Shown: positions 23,101 to 37,000 of the stretch, piece by piece | Numbering within the stretch: the stretch's first letter is position 1 | Layout of the letters: the number at the start of each line of letters is the position of its first letter | Assembly (NCBI GenBank): GCA_905221605.1 | Contig: CAJNDS010000145.1 | Coordinates: forward strand, 132,501 to 196,500 | DNA from: Symbiodinium natans | Lineage: Eukaryota > Sar > Dinophyceae > Suessiales > Symbiodiniaceae | Direction of reading: 5' to 3' | Length of the DNA stretch: 64,000 bases | Made by a program: the position numbers and the translations under genes | Notes under the pieces: model-generated | Told to the model about the DNA's origin: nothing | The model's database searches: none | What the model saw: the letters and a program-made list of their open reading frames with translations, nothing else

Positions 23101-25408
23101 TGGGGTTTGGGGTTTGGGGTTTGGGGTTTGGGGTTTGGGGTTTGGGGTTTGGGGTTTGATCCCTTATAGGCCCTAGACAACCCAGACGCTCGTACTTCAG
23201 AACCCTTTAAAGCCGGTAAGGGACCGCAATAAGGGAGCATGAAACTACTCTTAGAGTTTAGCTTGGCCTCAGAAGTTTCAGGCCTTTTGGGGCCTTAGAG
23301 TCTTAAACGGTCATTGCTTGCCATCCGCCCCTAAACCCTAAACCCTAAACCCTAGGGTGCCCTGGCCCTGGCGTGCCATTCCAAAAAGCACTCATTGGGA
23401 GGCAATGGTGAAACTTCCTTGGCCCTGTGCTACTCCAATCCTCATTGCCACAAGGGTACATGGACCATAAGAAAGTTTAGTGTCCTTTAAGCCCTAAACC
23501 CTGAACCCTAAACCCCAAACCCAAAGCCCTAAATCCTAAACCCTCAATCCTTAGCCCTTAACCCTAAACCCTAAACCCTTAACCCTAAACCCTAACCCCC
23601 CCCCCCCCCCCTCCCTCCCCGCTGCAGGGAGGCTTGCCTGGGTCGGTGTGGCAACGTGTTCGGTCATGGCGCTGTGACAAAGGTGGCTGTAGAAAAAGTG
23701 GTTGTCCTTGGATTTAGGGTTTTAGGGTTTAGGATTTAGGGTTTAGGGTTTAGGATTTAGGGTTTAGGATTTAGGGTTGGGGATTTAGGGTTTAGGATTT
23801 AGGATTTAGGGTTTAGGGGGGGGTTTTCCTTGGGTTTAAGATTCAGCGATCACTTGGTAGCCCAGTAACCCTATTGAAATATTGGGTTGGCTACTTTATA
23901 AAGGGAACCTTCAGTCAAAAAAAAGGGAAAGATGTACCACTGGGATACCAGATTCAGGTTTCAGGATATAAAATCTAGAGTTTAGGTTTTAGGCCAGCAA
24001 GACTAGAAGAAACTCGAAACTCCACCCTCAAACCCAAATCCCTAAAAGCCCATAAGTTCGAAATCCAAAACCCAGAGCCCCAAGCCCGAAAAGCCCGGAA
24101 CCCTAAACCCTCAACCCCTAGCCCCTAAACCCTAAACCCCTACACCCTAGACCTAAACCCTAAACCCTAAACCCTAAACCCTAAACCCTAAACCCTAAAC
24201 CCTAAACCCTAAACCCTAAACCCTAAACACACCCAAGCTGGCAAGAGAAGGGCCCAGCGTCGGGATAGTCCACGGAAGGCCATATACGGAGGCCTTGGCG
24301 CATCCAAACTTACAACAGGTTCAAGGGGTTGAGGGCTTCAGGGGTAGGGTTTAAGGTTTAGGGTTTAGGGTTTAGGGCTTAGGGCATAGGGTTTAGGGTT
24401 TGTGGTTTGTGGTTTGGGAGAGTCGGTTCTTGGGCTTAGGCTTGGGGAGTCAGGCTGTGGGGCTTAGATGTTGCGACTTAGGGTTTAGGGTTTAGGGTTT
24501 AGGGTTTAGGGTTTAGGGTTTAGGGTTTAGGGGTTGGGGCTTGGGGACTTAAAGCTTGGACGTGTGAATTTGGGGTCCTACACTGCCCCAGCCTAATTAC
24601 CGCGGCACAAGGCAGAACCCTCCCATGATATTCGACCTGTATCCTCAACCCTAAACCCTAAACCCTAAACCCTAAACCCTAAACCCTAAACCCTAACCCT
24701 AAACCCTAGCCCTAAGCCCTACGCCCCCCCATTTGCCCTAGTCCAGCCTGAAGGCCCCAAACCCTGGACCTGGATTCTCCAGGAAGAAAGCTCGCTGAAA
24801 GAAAGGTTGCACTTTGTTTGGCGTTTGTCCTGTCTGGGCTCCGTTCGGATTCTATCCATCATCGTTTTTATGTGTAAGAGATCCTAACCGAAAAAACGGG
24901 GACGGGAGAACACTGGGCATCCTAACATTAGACCCAAAAGTAACCCAGGAATAAACAGGGTGCCCCTTTTGGTTTAAAGGGGCTTGTAAGGGAACCTGGG
25001 CCCGAACCAAAAAGGGGAATGAGGGCCTAGTCTGGGTCCTGGAAACCCTAAACCCTAAACCCGAAACTTGTGATGCAAACGGTTTGGGGTCTGAGGGATG
25101 TAAGAAGGATGGTTTAGGGCTTAGGGTTTACCATGTTCTAACGAGGGCACCGTTTCTCCACACTGTTTTAAAGGGTAGCCCTGCCCTGGACTTCCGAGGC
25201 AAAACCCTAAACCCTAAACCCTAAACCCTAAACCCTAAACCCTAAACCCTAAACCCTAAACCCTAAACCCTAAACCCTAAACCACATGCCCAGAAGCCAT
25301 ACAAAGCAGATCGGAACATCTCCTCATGCAGTTGGATCTTCAGCCTGCCCCACGCATTCCACGCATTCCAAGCACCGTCTATATATATATACATATATAT
25401 ATATATAC

Positions 25409-25444
<36 letters not shown>

Positions 25445-27964
25445 GTAGGCGTAGACTTCTTGGAGCGTATAAGGGACTTCTACGCCCTCAAGTGCCCTAA
25501 ACCTAAGCCCTAAACTCTAAACCCTAAACTCTAAACCCTAAAGCCTAACATCGGATGCCCAGAGATCTGGCGTTTTAAGGGGTTTGGGAAGCTCCAAGTC
25601 TGCAAAACCCAAGCCCGGGTTCCGGGCATAGGGTGATTAGGGCATAAGGTGATCAGGTTTAGGGTTCAGGGTTTGGGGTTTGGTGTTTAGGGTTTAGGGT
25701 TTAGGGCACTTTAAGATTTAGGGTTGAGGGTGAAGCCCTAGACCCTAAAGTTTAGGGAAGTTCCTCCCCTAAACCCCGCAGTAAAGCCCTGAACCCTTCC
25801 CCCGAACACCCAGCGGCAAGCTCGAATGGCCTCTGAGGAATCTTTTGCAGCAAGTCGACCTGCAGCATTGAGGACCTCAAACCTGAACCCAAAACTGGCC
25901 CTCAACCCTCAACCCGAAACCCTAAGCCCTAAACCCCTAAACAATCTCCTGAGCAAGAGCATCCGAGATATACGCTCACACGTATGTATAAACACTCCCC
26001 AGTGCAAGTAAACCCTAACCTCTTGACCCTAACGCTAGACCCTAAATCCTCTAAAACCCTAAGCGGTTTAGGGTTTGGGGTTTAGGGATGCGTAAAGAAA
26101 TAACATCTTCGTGTACTAACATGAAACGTGCAGTGAACAAGAACATGCAACGAGAATTACCGCGAACCAGCAAGGACTTCTAACAATGCACACTTTCAAG
26201 TCGGTGTAAGCTTGGGGTTTCAAGAGTGGGGGGCACAGGGGTCTTCCAGAAGGCCCGGAGGTTCCAGGAAAAGTCCCAGGAGGCACCATGAGCAGGCAAG
26301 GTCACAAAAGGAGCGGGCAAGGTCATGTAAAGTGCTGGCAACTTGGCTGCTTTAGCAGGGTAGCTATAAATTTAATTTTTAGCTGCCTCATTAAGAAACC
26401 CAATAAACCCAAAAAGGTTAAAGATGCAAAGTTACAGTAAAGCACCACAAAGGCAAGGTCATATGAAGAGCGGGCAAGGTCCATATGACCTTGCCCGCTC
26501 ATATGACCTTGTCCGCTGTTTGTATGTCCTTGCCCGCTGGTGAAACATGACCTTCTCCACGAAGTCACTTAACATCTGTAGTACTTATGGTAGAGGGGTT
26601 TAGGGTTTAGGGTTTAGGGTTTAGGGTTTAGGGTTTAGGGTTTAGAGTTTAGGGGTTTCGGGTTTAGGGGTTTAGGGTCCTCTATCACATGATATTTATG
26701 AAGGCTACAAGGAGCACTTGAGTTTAAGGCGTTCAGGGTGCCATACCTCACCCACAAAGACCAGGCCCCAGGATATCGGCACATAAACGAAGTTTTCATA
26801 CCTCCAACCCAATTGAGGAGCCTCACATCTCTAGCCCTTAACCCCTTTAAGCCTAAACCCTCAACCCTAAACCCTACACCCCAGCAATCACCATGCTAAA
26901 TCCTGAAATCCCAAAGCTCCCTCAACCCTCAGTTTGCGCAAAACCGGAAAAACTCCCGAAAAAAGCCGCAAAATCCCTGAACTCCCTAAACCCTCAGAAT
27001 GGTTCTGACCCCCCACGAACTGCTGTCGGCCCAGTGGCATCCTTCTCCTGCACGCGCACTTCAAAGTGGCCATCCTCCACAGGCTTAGGGCTTACTGGGG
27101 CTTATTGGGGCTTATTAGGGTTAGGGTTTAGGGGGTCTGAAAAAGATGTTAAGCCCCAGGCCCCAAAATTCTAAATCGCGAGCTCATGCCAGAATCCTAG
27201 GCTTTGTAGGTTTTTGGGGTTTAAAGGGTTTAGGGTTTAAAGGGTTGAAGGGCGTGTCCGTACGGTATGTCACTCGCACAAGGGAGGGGGCTGGGCCCAA
27301 GACATGAAACCACATTAAGCACTCAAGCCCTAAACCCTAAACCCTAAACCCTAAACCCTAAACCCTTGGCCTCAAGCCCTAGGTGCCACTACAACTCTGA
27401 GCAGTAAGCCTTCACCGCCTGAGCCCTCAAACCTCTGAATCCACACTTACTCGATTTGCTCAAGAACCCCTTTCAAAAAACAAGGAAGATAAACAATCCC
27501 GAAAGTAGTACCCTTATAAGGAGGAAGATCTTTCATTTCTTCTTTGGGAGGGTGGGGGTTCCTTGGCTGCTCTTAGCAGGGCAGCTATAAATTTAATTTT
27601 TTAGCTGCCTTATTAAGAAACCCAAGAAACCCCAAAAGGCTAAAGATGTAAAGTTACAGTAAAGCACCACAAAGGTTCTGAAGCAATTTGGAGCCACTGG
27701 GCCTTCTCCAGCACCTCCTGGACTTTGCCATAGAGGCCAATGGACAGCTTGCGGTCGTTGAAGAACTGGAAGAGCTTCGCCTGCCCCCCCCCCGTCGTAG
27801 ACCCTAAGCCCCAAGCCCTAGACCCTAGACCCTAAACCCTAAATCCCGCACCTCAACCCCAATGCCAGTTTTAGTGCGCTCTAAAAGCACCCCCCTCCCC
27901 CCCCCCCTCCCCCCCCCCCCCCCTCCCCCCCCCCCGCCCCCCCCCCCCCCCTCCCCCCCCCCCC

Positions 27965-28000
<36 letters not shown>

Positions 28001-31000
28001 CCCCCCCCCTCCCCGCCCCCCCCCCCTCCCGCCCCCCCCCCCCCCCCAAACCCTAAACCCTGAACCCTGAACCCTAAACCCTAAACCCTAAACCCCCAAC
28101 CCCCAAACCCCAAACCCGAAACCCTAAACCCTAAACCCTAAACCCTAAACCCTAAACCCTTTTTGGCATGCAGAGCTCTAAAAACCCTAATTAAACCCTA
28201 AACCCTAAACCCTAAACCCTAAACCCTAAACCCTAAACCCTTTCGAGCTCGGCTGCCTGCTTCTAACTCAAACTTCAAACCTTTTTCCGCCGTCGAGCTC
28301 GATCGGCTTTCGAAGTTTGAGAGTTTGAGACTTTGAAAGCTTGCACTTTCGAAGATTCGACGGATTCAAACTTTTAAAGTTCGAAAGTTTGAAAGTTCGA
28401 AAGCTCGAAAGTTCGCAAGTTTGTCCTTGAACCCCTAAACCCTAAACCCTAAACCCTAAACCCTAAACCCTAAACCCTAAACCCTAAACCCTAAACCCTA
28501 AACCCTAAACCCTAAACCCTAAACCCTAAACCCCTAAACCCTAAGCCCGAAACCCGAAACCCTAACCCCTAAACCCTAAACCCTAGACCTTAAGCCATAA
28601 ACCCCACCCCCCCCAAAAAAAAAAATGAAAATAAAATAAAAAAAGGCGCAAAGCGGCCTGGTGCTGCGACTTCTCACTCCGCGCCGTCCGCAGGGATGCC
28701 ATGGCCGAGCTGATGGCGCTGATGCACGAGGAGAAGAGGCCGATGGCCAGCAGGATGACCTTTTGAGGGTTCTTTGTTGGGGTAGCCTAGGAATGACAAG
28801 GGTTTAGGGTTTAGGGTTTAGGGTTTAGGGTTTGGGGTTTGGGGTTTGGGGTTTAGGGTTTAGGATGACCCAGGAGTCACTGACCAATAGAAAGGGCGCC
28901 CCGTTTTGGTGCTTGAGGGTTGTATGAAGGAACCCATACCCTAAAAAAACGAAGCAGGGCCTTCTCTGGGTCCCAGCCTTATAGGGTTTTCATGTAGAGG
29001 CCTAAGGCCTATGGGTGTTTACTTGGAGGTTCGTGGTACTTACTAACCAAATGTAACTGTACTTATAACCCGCTTACAAGCCCCTTAAGTGCAGTCAGAA
29101 GTACAGATATAATTCGTTAATAAGTGCCATGGTCCCAGGGTTTGGAGGGTTCAGGCCTGTCAGGTTCATAGGGTTTGGAGGGTTGATAGGGTTTTTAGAG
29201 TAAAGGTTTAGGGGTGGTTTAGGCTTTAGGGTTTAGGGTTTATGGGTTTAGGGCTCATAGTTCATAGGGTTAGGGTGTCAGGGATGGCGAGCAGGAATGA
29301 TCTTAGGGTATTGGGGTTTACCGAACGCCCGGAGGCCTAGTACTGAACGCCCGGAGGCCTAGTCTATTCGGCTTAGGGCCTTCACCCCCCCCCCCCCCCC
29401 GCAAGGAGGGAAAAGGAAAGGGAGGTTTCACTTCCGCAAACCCAACACGCCGCCAGGGTCGGCGGACCCTAGACCTAAACCCCAAAGCCCTAAACCCTGA
29501 ACCAGAGGCCGACAGCTTTGCCGTTTGGGGTTTAGGTTTAGGGTTTAGGGTTTTGTGACGTTTTGTGGTTAGGGGGGTTTAGGGTTTAGGGTTTTGCTGA
29601 AGAAGCCCTCCAAATATCAGTTTGTCTTCCTTATAAGGGCGGTGTAAGGATAAACCCCAAACCCTAAACCCTAAACCCCAAACCCTAAACCCTAAACCCT
29701 AAACCCCAAACCCTAAACCCTAAGCTCTGCATAGTTTTGGGTTTTTGTGAAGCCGAAGAGTAGTTTACGCCCATGCACCTGCAGTGTTCGGCTGGGGGAA
29801 GCGGGGGGGGGGGGGGGGGGGGAAGGCGGGGGGGGGAGGGGGGGGAAGGGGGGGGAAGGGGGGGGGAAGGGGGAGGGGGGAGGGGGAAGGGGGGGGGAAG
29901 GGGGGGGGGGGGGGGAAGGGGGGGGGTGGGGGGGGGAAGGGGGGGGGAAGGGGGGGGGAAGGGGGGGGGGAAGGGGGGGGAAGGGGGGGAAGTGGGGGGG
30001 AAAGGGAGGGAAGGGGGGGGGGAAGGGGAAGGGGGGGGGAAGGGGGAAGGGGGGGGGGCTGCCGCGACGTGGAGCAGGTAGGCAGGAATGATCACGGAGG
30101 ACGATTTGTGGTGATTATATGCATGTCAACATGTCGGGTTGAGCTGTTTTGTTTATGACAACTCTGAGTACAATCCAGTGCTATGGCTTCAGATAGTGGA
30201 GCCAACTACGGCAAACTGCAAACAAGTTGGTTGTGAACCATGCCAGAATGTTCTTACGTTGGCCATTGACATGTCTATGCAGGTGAGTGAGTGCATAGAT
30301 GTGGACTCGCTCCTCGTAGTGCTCCCGAAAGTAGGTGGCAGACACGGGGTATACTTCCTTTCTACCGGCACTCCGGTAGATAAGGATGTCCCCAAGCCTG
30401 TTAACACATGCTACAAGCGTGCTGCGCACAAAGCACTTCAAAAGCTTTTGTGCTTTAAGGGCTGGTTTTGGTGATGACACTGATCTCTGATGATGCTGCT
30501 GTGATGCTTCACTCTGCTACTTAGGCCATACTCCCAGGACGATGGCAATACTTTTGAAATTTTGTCGCACAAAGCTCATATCCAAAGCCTGAGTCGCAGC
30601 GTCGGGTCTCCCGTCCAGTCTTTGGGGGGGGCCATGGAGTCCCCCAGTCCCCCAAAGCTGATATCGTGGACTCAGAGATTTCGGCCTGAGCTGAGCCGAG
30701 TTCCACCCAGCTGTTAGGAGTCAAGGACTGCAGGTTGGACTAGGGTGACGGTTTACATAAATCTGTTGACCGGAGGACAGCGAAGCGAACATCTTCTGGT
30801 GTCTTCGCTTGCCAGCCAGATGGAGCCCTTGGATTTTGGCTTGACCAATGCGGAGGCTGCTGACATGATCGAGAACGTGCGCTAAAATGCCGCCTTCCCT
30901 GAATAAATAGTTCAGCAAAAACCACATGGAACACAAAAAGCAATGCTAATGCTGCTATCACCTGCAGGCAAGGTGCTCCTTGCTGCCATCTGCCGAGTGG

Positions 31001-34000
31001 AAGCATCGCGACGCTACTTCCGGCGGCACAGTGTACCCAGAGGTTCCTTCTTTGACAAATATGCTCGTGCTGCGCAAGAGGCTCGAAGCAAGCAATCTTT
31101 AGGCGTTGACGTTCCAACAGAACCGGCTGGCCTGGAGCTTGGGGGTCAATATGGAATGGAGGAGGACCAAGCGAGTGCACAACATCAACCGTCGATCCGG
31201 AACAGGTCAAAATTTGCATGGAAAAGGCTGGACTTGCAAGCAGATCCAATAGCGCACAGCAGGGGCTGCGCTTTCACATGCGCGCAAGGCGAAGGAACGC
31301 ACCTACCCTGAGCTCCAGCAGTCTGCCAGGTGCAAGATTGTCGTCCTCGCCCTCGAGCTCGGAGGCCGTTGGAGCGCCGAGGCCGCGACCTTCATCCGCC
31401 TTCTTGCGCGCGCCCGCGCTCCACCCCTCCCCGCCTCCTCCCGTGGGGCCGGCATTTCCGCCTATGCCTCCCGCTGGTCGGCCTTGCTGTCATTCGCTGC
31501 CGCCCGCGCCTTCGCAGCTAGCCTCCTCGCCTTGCCTCTTTCCGGCACGGCCAATGTTGATGGCGAGGCCCCGTTGCCCAGCGACATCCTCGCTGACTCC
31601 GCCCAATCCCCGCCCCTCTCAAGCCGTATGCCCTAGGCCACTAGGTGTGCACTGGGACCGCTTCGCCTGGGACGTTGGAAAAAGGTGCGCAGAAAAAAAA
31701 CTACAGGCCCCCAGCTGCACAGGAAGCGCCCAGGGGCGGCCAGGCGTTTTTTTTTTCGGTAATGCGTCAGCACATGCCACGGGATCATGCTTACCCACAC
31801 CCCAGGCGTATCTGCTGCCGACCTGCGCTGCGGACTTACGAAGGAGCTCGCATGAGCACCGTGAGCACCGTCCCCGTTTCCCGTGTGGGAGGTGGATGAT
31901 CAGCTAACGCGAGAGATCACCCGATTTGGAGGGGGGGCGGGAATGATTTTAAACTTTTGCCGAGGACGCCTTGTTGATGTTTTTCGGGGGTACCGGCCAC
32001 CTTCCAGGACCGCAAAAAAGAGCCCGCATCGTGAGCATCAGCGGGTCGAGCCTCGGGTTTCGGAGCAGCTGTCAGCTTCGAAAACGCAGAAAACGCTGTA
32101 AAATACCGTGGTGTTACGTGCTGTTATGGACATTTCCGGTTTCAAGCCGCCATATGTTCCCACAAGCCACTAATGCTTGGAGGCCGGAGCCGCTGATGCT
32201 CATGATGCGCGGCCGGTAGCACGGCAAGGATGCGCATCATCGAGGCTTCGTTTCTTCTGGCGCGCGTCAGCAGCATCAGCGGGACCCTTGGGGGCGAGGG
32301 TGGGGGGCTGCCCTGGTCGGCACGCGGCGTGCCCGGCTGTGGGCGGTAGCCCCTTTAGATTTAGGGTTTCCTTTGGCGCCCAAAACCATTTACACCCTTG
32401 CAGCGTTACCCTAAACTCTACAATTTTGAGCCTTGAAGAGCAACCCTGCGGGCTTAACAAAGTTTGCTCGAACCACAAATCCTAAACCCTGAACCCTGAA
32501 CACCCTGAAACCGTGTACAAGCCGGCAGGCGATGACTGCAAAGAATCGCTCCAGGGCATTGTCTGGGGCGATGTTGTTCCTCGGCTTCACACCTAAACCC
32601 TAAACCCTAAACCCTAAACCCTAAACCCTAAACCCTAAACCCTCAACCCTCAAGCCCCAACCCTCAACCCTCAACCCCTCAGCCCTACAGTAAACCCCTC
32701 CGAGCTCAAGGGCTTACAGGGGCTTTGAGGCCCATCGGGGTGTTGAGCCGGCTACGCCAGCTGCCCTACGCCGCAATCCCCAAACTCTTTCCCTCAGGGT
32801 TACATGTTCGGATGCTTTCCGTTGTACTAACCGTTCTTCATATGGGGATTTTCTTTATTAGGGATTATATTAGCGGGTACTCTAATCCCATTAAGGATTG
32901 TTCGTATCAGGGGGAACATCTCAAGTCACACATGGTCCCTGCGCCTGGTCCCCTGCCTTCTTTGAAGGGTCTTGAGGTATGGATTGGGCTTGACAGGGGA
33001 AAATTAGAAGTCCCCAATAACTAGTAATTGCTCAAGAACCGCGAACAACTAAAACATCATCTTCCTTATTAGGTGTGATTTTGGTTGTTTTCTTTTGGGG
33101 TTCTTAAGCAATTAGTAGATAAGGGGGCCCACATTAAGGGACCCATGTAGCTACCCTAAGAGAAGCCCGAAGCCCAAAGGCTTGCAGGGGGGCAGGGCTA
33201 TTTTGATACCTAAGCCCGAACTCCTGAACTCCTGAACCCGATGGTTTAGCCCTTAAAGTCACCAAACAATCATGATAAACTAGCAAGCAAAAATTAGAAA
33301 TCACCACAGCAATAAAAATTAGTAATAGTAAGAATAAGAATCATAGTAAGAATGATATCAATAATAATAATAAGAAACAAATAATGCCAGCGCCCTCAAC
33401 TTGGGAACCGGCTGGAAATGCGAAAAGTGATATCGCATGCTAAACCCTCAAGCCTAATCCTCCCTCTTCTTTAAGGGTTAGGGTTTAGGGTTTAGGTTTG
33501 GGGGTTTAGGGTTTGGGAAACCCAGCTCCTCAATTTCGTAAGCCTAGGAAATCTTGCAGCCTCTGAAAGTCTTCCTACGCTAGATGCTCTTAGCATAAGG
33601 CTTTCAAGAACTCCCCGCAGAGATCCTACAAGTCCTGCAGCCTCGAAGTTCAAGGTATCCCTTCAACTCAGGACCCTGCACGTTGAACACACACCCTGAG
33701 CCTTAACCCCAAACCCTAAACCCTAAACCCTGCACCCTAAACCCCGCTCTACATGAACCCTAAGCCCTGAGCTGCAACGCTTAGAAGATGGAGGGTCGTC
33801 GCGGGCGTGAATTGCGTCAGCGCCCAGTGCAGGGAGGCTGCATAAGCCTGGTTTAGTTACTTAGCTAGTTGAGTTAGTTTAGTTAGTCTAGTAGTTTAGT
33901 TAGCTAGTTTAGTTAGTTTAGCTAGTTAGTCAGTTAGTTCGTTAGTTAGATTTAGTGAGTTAGCTCGTTAGCTAGTCAGTGAGTTTGTGAGTTAGTTAGC

Positions 34001-37000
34001 TAGTTAGTTAGTTGCTAGATACTTAGTTAGTTAGTTGGTTAGTTAGTTTGTTTAGATCATTCGTTAGTTGGTTAAGTTAGTTTGTAAGGTTAATTTAGTT
34101 TAGTTTAGCGTAGTTTTGTGTAGTTTAGCTGAGCTTACCTTAGCTCAGCTTAGTTTAGTTCGTTTACTTAGCTTAGCTATTTCATTCTTGCTTAGGAAGT
34201 TATCACTGCAGCAGACTGCTCAAAAGATGGCTGGGTGCAGTGCTCCGGTCCCTCAGGCCTGCAATGCGGGATTTAAGGATCACCTCGAAACTCGCGTAAA
34301 ACCATGTTTCAAGTTCATTAAGCAGCAGGTAGAACAAAAACGCTCTGAACTCGACATCCAAATTACTCCCGGTTGATCCCTTGGGATGTTCCCCCGTATA
34401 CTAACAGTCCTCAATAGGGAGTACATAATAGGTGGTACTATAATCCCTATTAAGGACTGTTGCTAGAAGGGGAAACATCCCAATTAATACCGGGCAAAGA
34501 AGCACTCCCAACTGTGCTGCCGTTCTCTTCCGCAGGGGTATTCTCACAAAGTTGAAGTACGCAGAGAACCCACAAGAAGGAATCAGAATTGGGTGGCTGA
34601 CATTTGTGGTTATAACAAGAAACTTCCGGGAGAGGTCTGTTGAGGAATTCCTGCATGGTCCAGCCCATCTCTATCGAGCCTGCCGAAAGGGTGCGTCGTC
34701 GATCTGCACCTTCCCAGCTTGCTTTAGGGTTTAGGGTTTAGGGCTTAGGGCTTAGGGCTTAGGGCTTAGGGCTTAGGTATCACGGGATATCTACGCAACG
34801 CTGGCTCCCGGTAACATCAGCTACTCGACGATGGCTTCTTCCAGGGCATCGCTCCAAGAAGGCTGCTGAAGGGTAAACGAAAAGCGAGATGCAATGTCTC
34901 AGTCTGGGAAAATAGACCTGTATTGACTTGAAAGCATAAACCCTAAAGTCTAAAACCCTGCAAGCAAGGTTGGATTGCCCTAGGACAGGGCATGGTGGTA
35001 GCTGTAACTCAGCATCAACTATCGAACATGTTTCTTTTCTGCCCTCTGGGTTTAGGGTTTAGGGTTTAGGGTTTAGGGTTTGGGTTTAGGGTTTAGGGTT
35101 TAGGGTTTAGGGTTTAGGGTTTAGGGTTTAGGGTTTAGGTTTACAGGGCCTAGGGTTCAGGACCCTTGGGTTTCGGGTCGAGGACTTCAGCAACTACAGC
35201 GGAAACGTGGAAACGAATACGGACAGGAGCCTTGATGAAGCCTGCCCTTAAACTCTATATAAACCCCCCATGTAAACCCTATGTCAACCCTACATAAAAA
35301 CATAAATCCACCCCTATATCTGAACCCTATAGTAACCCTACATAGACCCTAGATAAGCCCCCTATTAACCCATACCCAGGCCAGACTGCCTAAACCCTAT
35401 AGTAACCCTACATAGACCCTATATAAAGCCCCCTATAAACCCATACCCAGGCCTTATTTTTTCTTTTTTATTTTTTACTTTCTCCTGTATAATTTACTAA
35501 ATACAAGTCGCCTCGAGGAGCCAGCTCCGGCCATCCAGGTGCATCGCCCCAATGCCGTACCTGGGCTTGGCAAGCTCTCAAGACGAGGTGTGTTGTGCCC
35601 GAAACTCTACTAACCCTAGAAGCCCAAGAAGCCCAAGAAGCCCTAAACCCTAAACCCTAAACCCTAGACACCCTAAACCCGAAACCCTCTTCCCTAGAAG
35701 CCCAGAAGCCCTAGAGAAACCCTAGAACCACTTTGACTAAGGGGTATAAGGAGGGACCCTTGATCTTTCTCCCTAGGAGGGACCTTTAATCTCACTCGCC
35801 TACATAACCCCTTTTTATGTATACACATATATATATATATACCTTATGTACTAAGCAGCCCCTAGATAACCGGTCCCTTATAAGGGCCCCTCCTCTAGTC
35901 CCTTTATTTGAACGCTTTGAACCCTGAAAACACTGCAAGGCATCCTGGTGTTTAGGCACTGAGAGTTTAAAGGGTTGAGGCCTTAGGCACTTAGGGTTTG
36001 GATGGGTTTAGGGCTTAGGGACGGGGGTTTATGAACTCAGGGTTTAGGCACTCAGGGTTTAGGGTTTAGGGTTGAGGGTTGACGGTTGAGAAAATAAGGG
36101 CGTTAGGGTGCAGGGCTGAACGCTTCGGAACTTAAAGTTTGGGGTTTGGGGACTGAGGGGTTTCGGGCTTGAAGAGTTTAGGGTTTAGGGTTAAGGGTTA
36201 ACCTTCTAAAACCTCAACTTTCGAGCCGAAGCCGCAAAGCTTGGCGCCAGGGCTTTGGGAAGTTTCAGGCTCAGGGCTTAGGGCTTAGGTGAGGGTTTAG
36301 GGTTTAGGGTTCAGGGTTCAGGGTTCAGGGTTTAGGGTTTAGGGTTTGGGGCTTAGGGCTTAGGGGTTAGGGCTTAGGGGTTCGGGGTTTAGGGCTGAGG
36401 GTTTAGGGATAGGGTCGTACAGGAGCTGTGAAAAACGCTGCCGCGCGTCTGGTGAGCCAACTGACGAACTCTTTCCATAGGCGGCTCTGAATACCCTGGC
36501 TCTTCTATGAAATCCCTTCAACTTATGTTCTTTGTTGAGGTTTTTTACAGTTTAGGGTGTTAGGGTGTTAGGGTTTACTGCTTCCTTGTTGGGGTCATAT
36601 TAAAAATGATCATGTTTATTCCTTATTGGGAATTTAATAGGACAAAAATGTATTTAGGGTCACCCTGAGGTCCTGATTCCTCAGCCGGGAGGCCACAGGC
36701 AGGCAATGATGTGGTTCACGAGGAGCATGACCATCACAAGCCCGATCACCTCTGCACTTCCATCTAAACCCTTGGCCCTAAGCCCTAAGCCCTAAGCCCT
36801 AAGCCCTAAACCCAAAAACCTAAACCCCACACCCTAAGCCCTAAACCCCAAACCCTAAACCCTAAACCCTAAACCCTAAACCCTAAACCCTAAACCCTAA
36901 ACCCCAAACCCTAAACCCTAAACCCTAAACCCTAAACCCTACGCAGGGGGACCCAGGGCCAAGAGCTTAGGCTTGGCAGCTCGAGGGCTCACGCGGTCGA

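Noticed and set aside
20303-23677. A plus-strand gene of about ten exons (for example KKKSLLGRALFSEGLIWGSR at 20780-20839, APTPDTLVGEPG at 21011-21088, GALALACHSKKH at 23356-23455) with consistent phases and a TGA end.
   Set aside because: Two of its exons (20303-20370 and 22430-22528) are antisense to channel exons carrying CNBD motifs on minus. GT and AG are so frequent in heptamer arrays that phase-consistent chains arise by chance.
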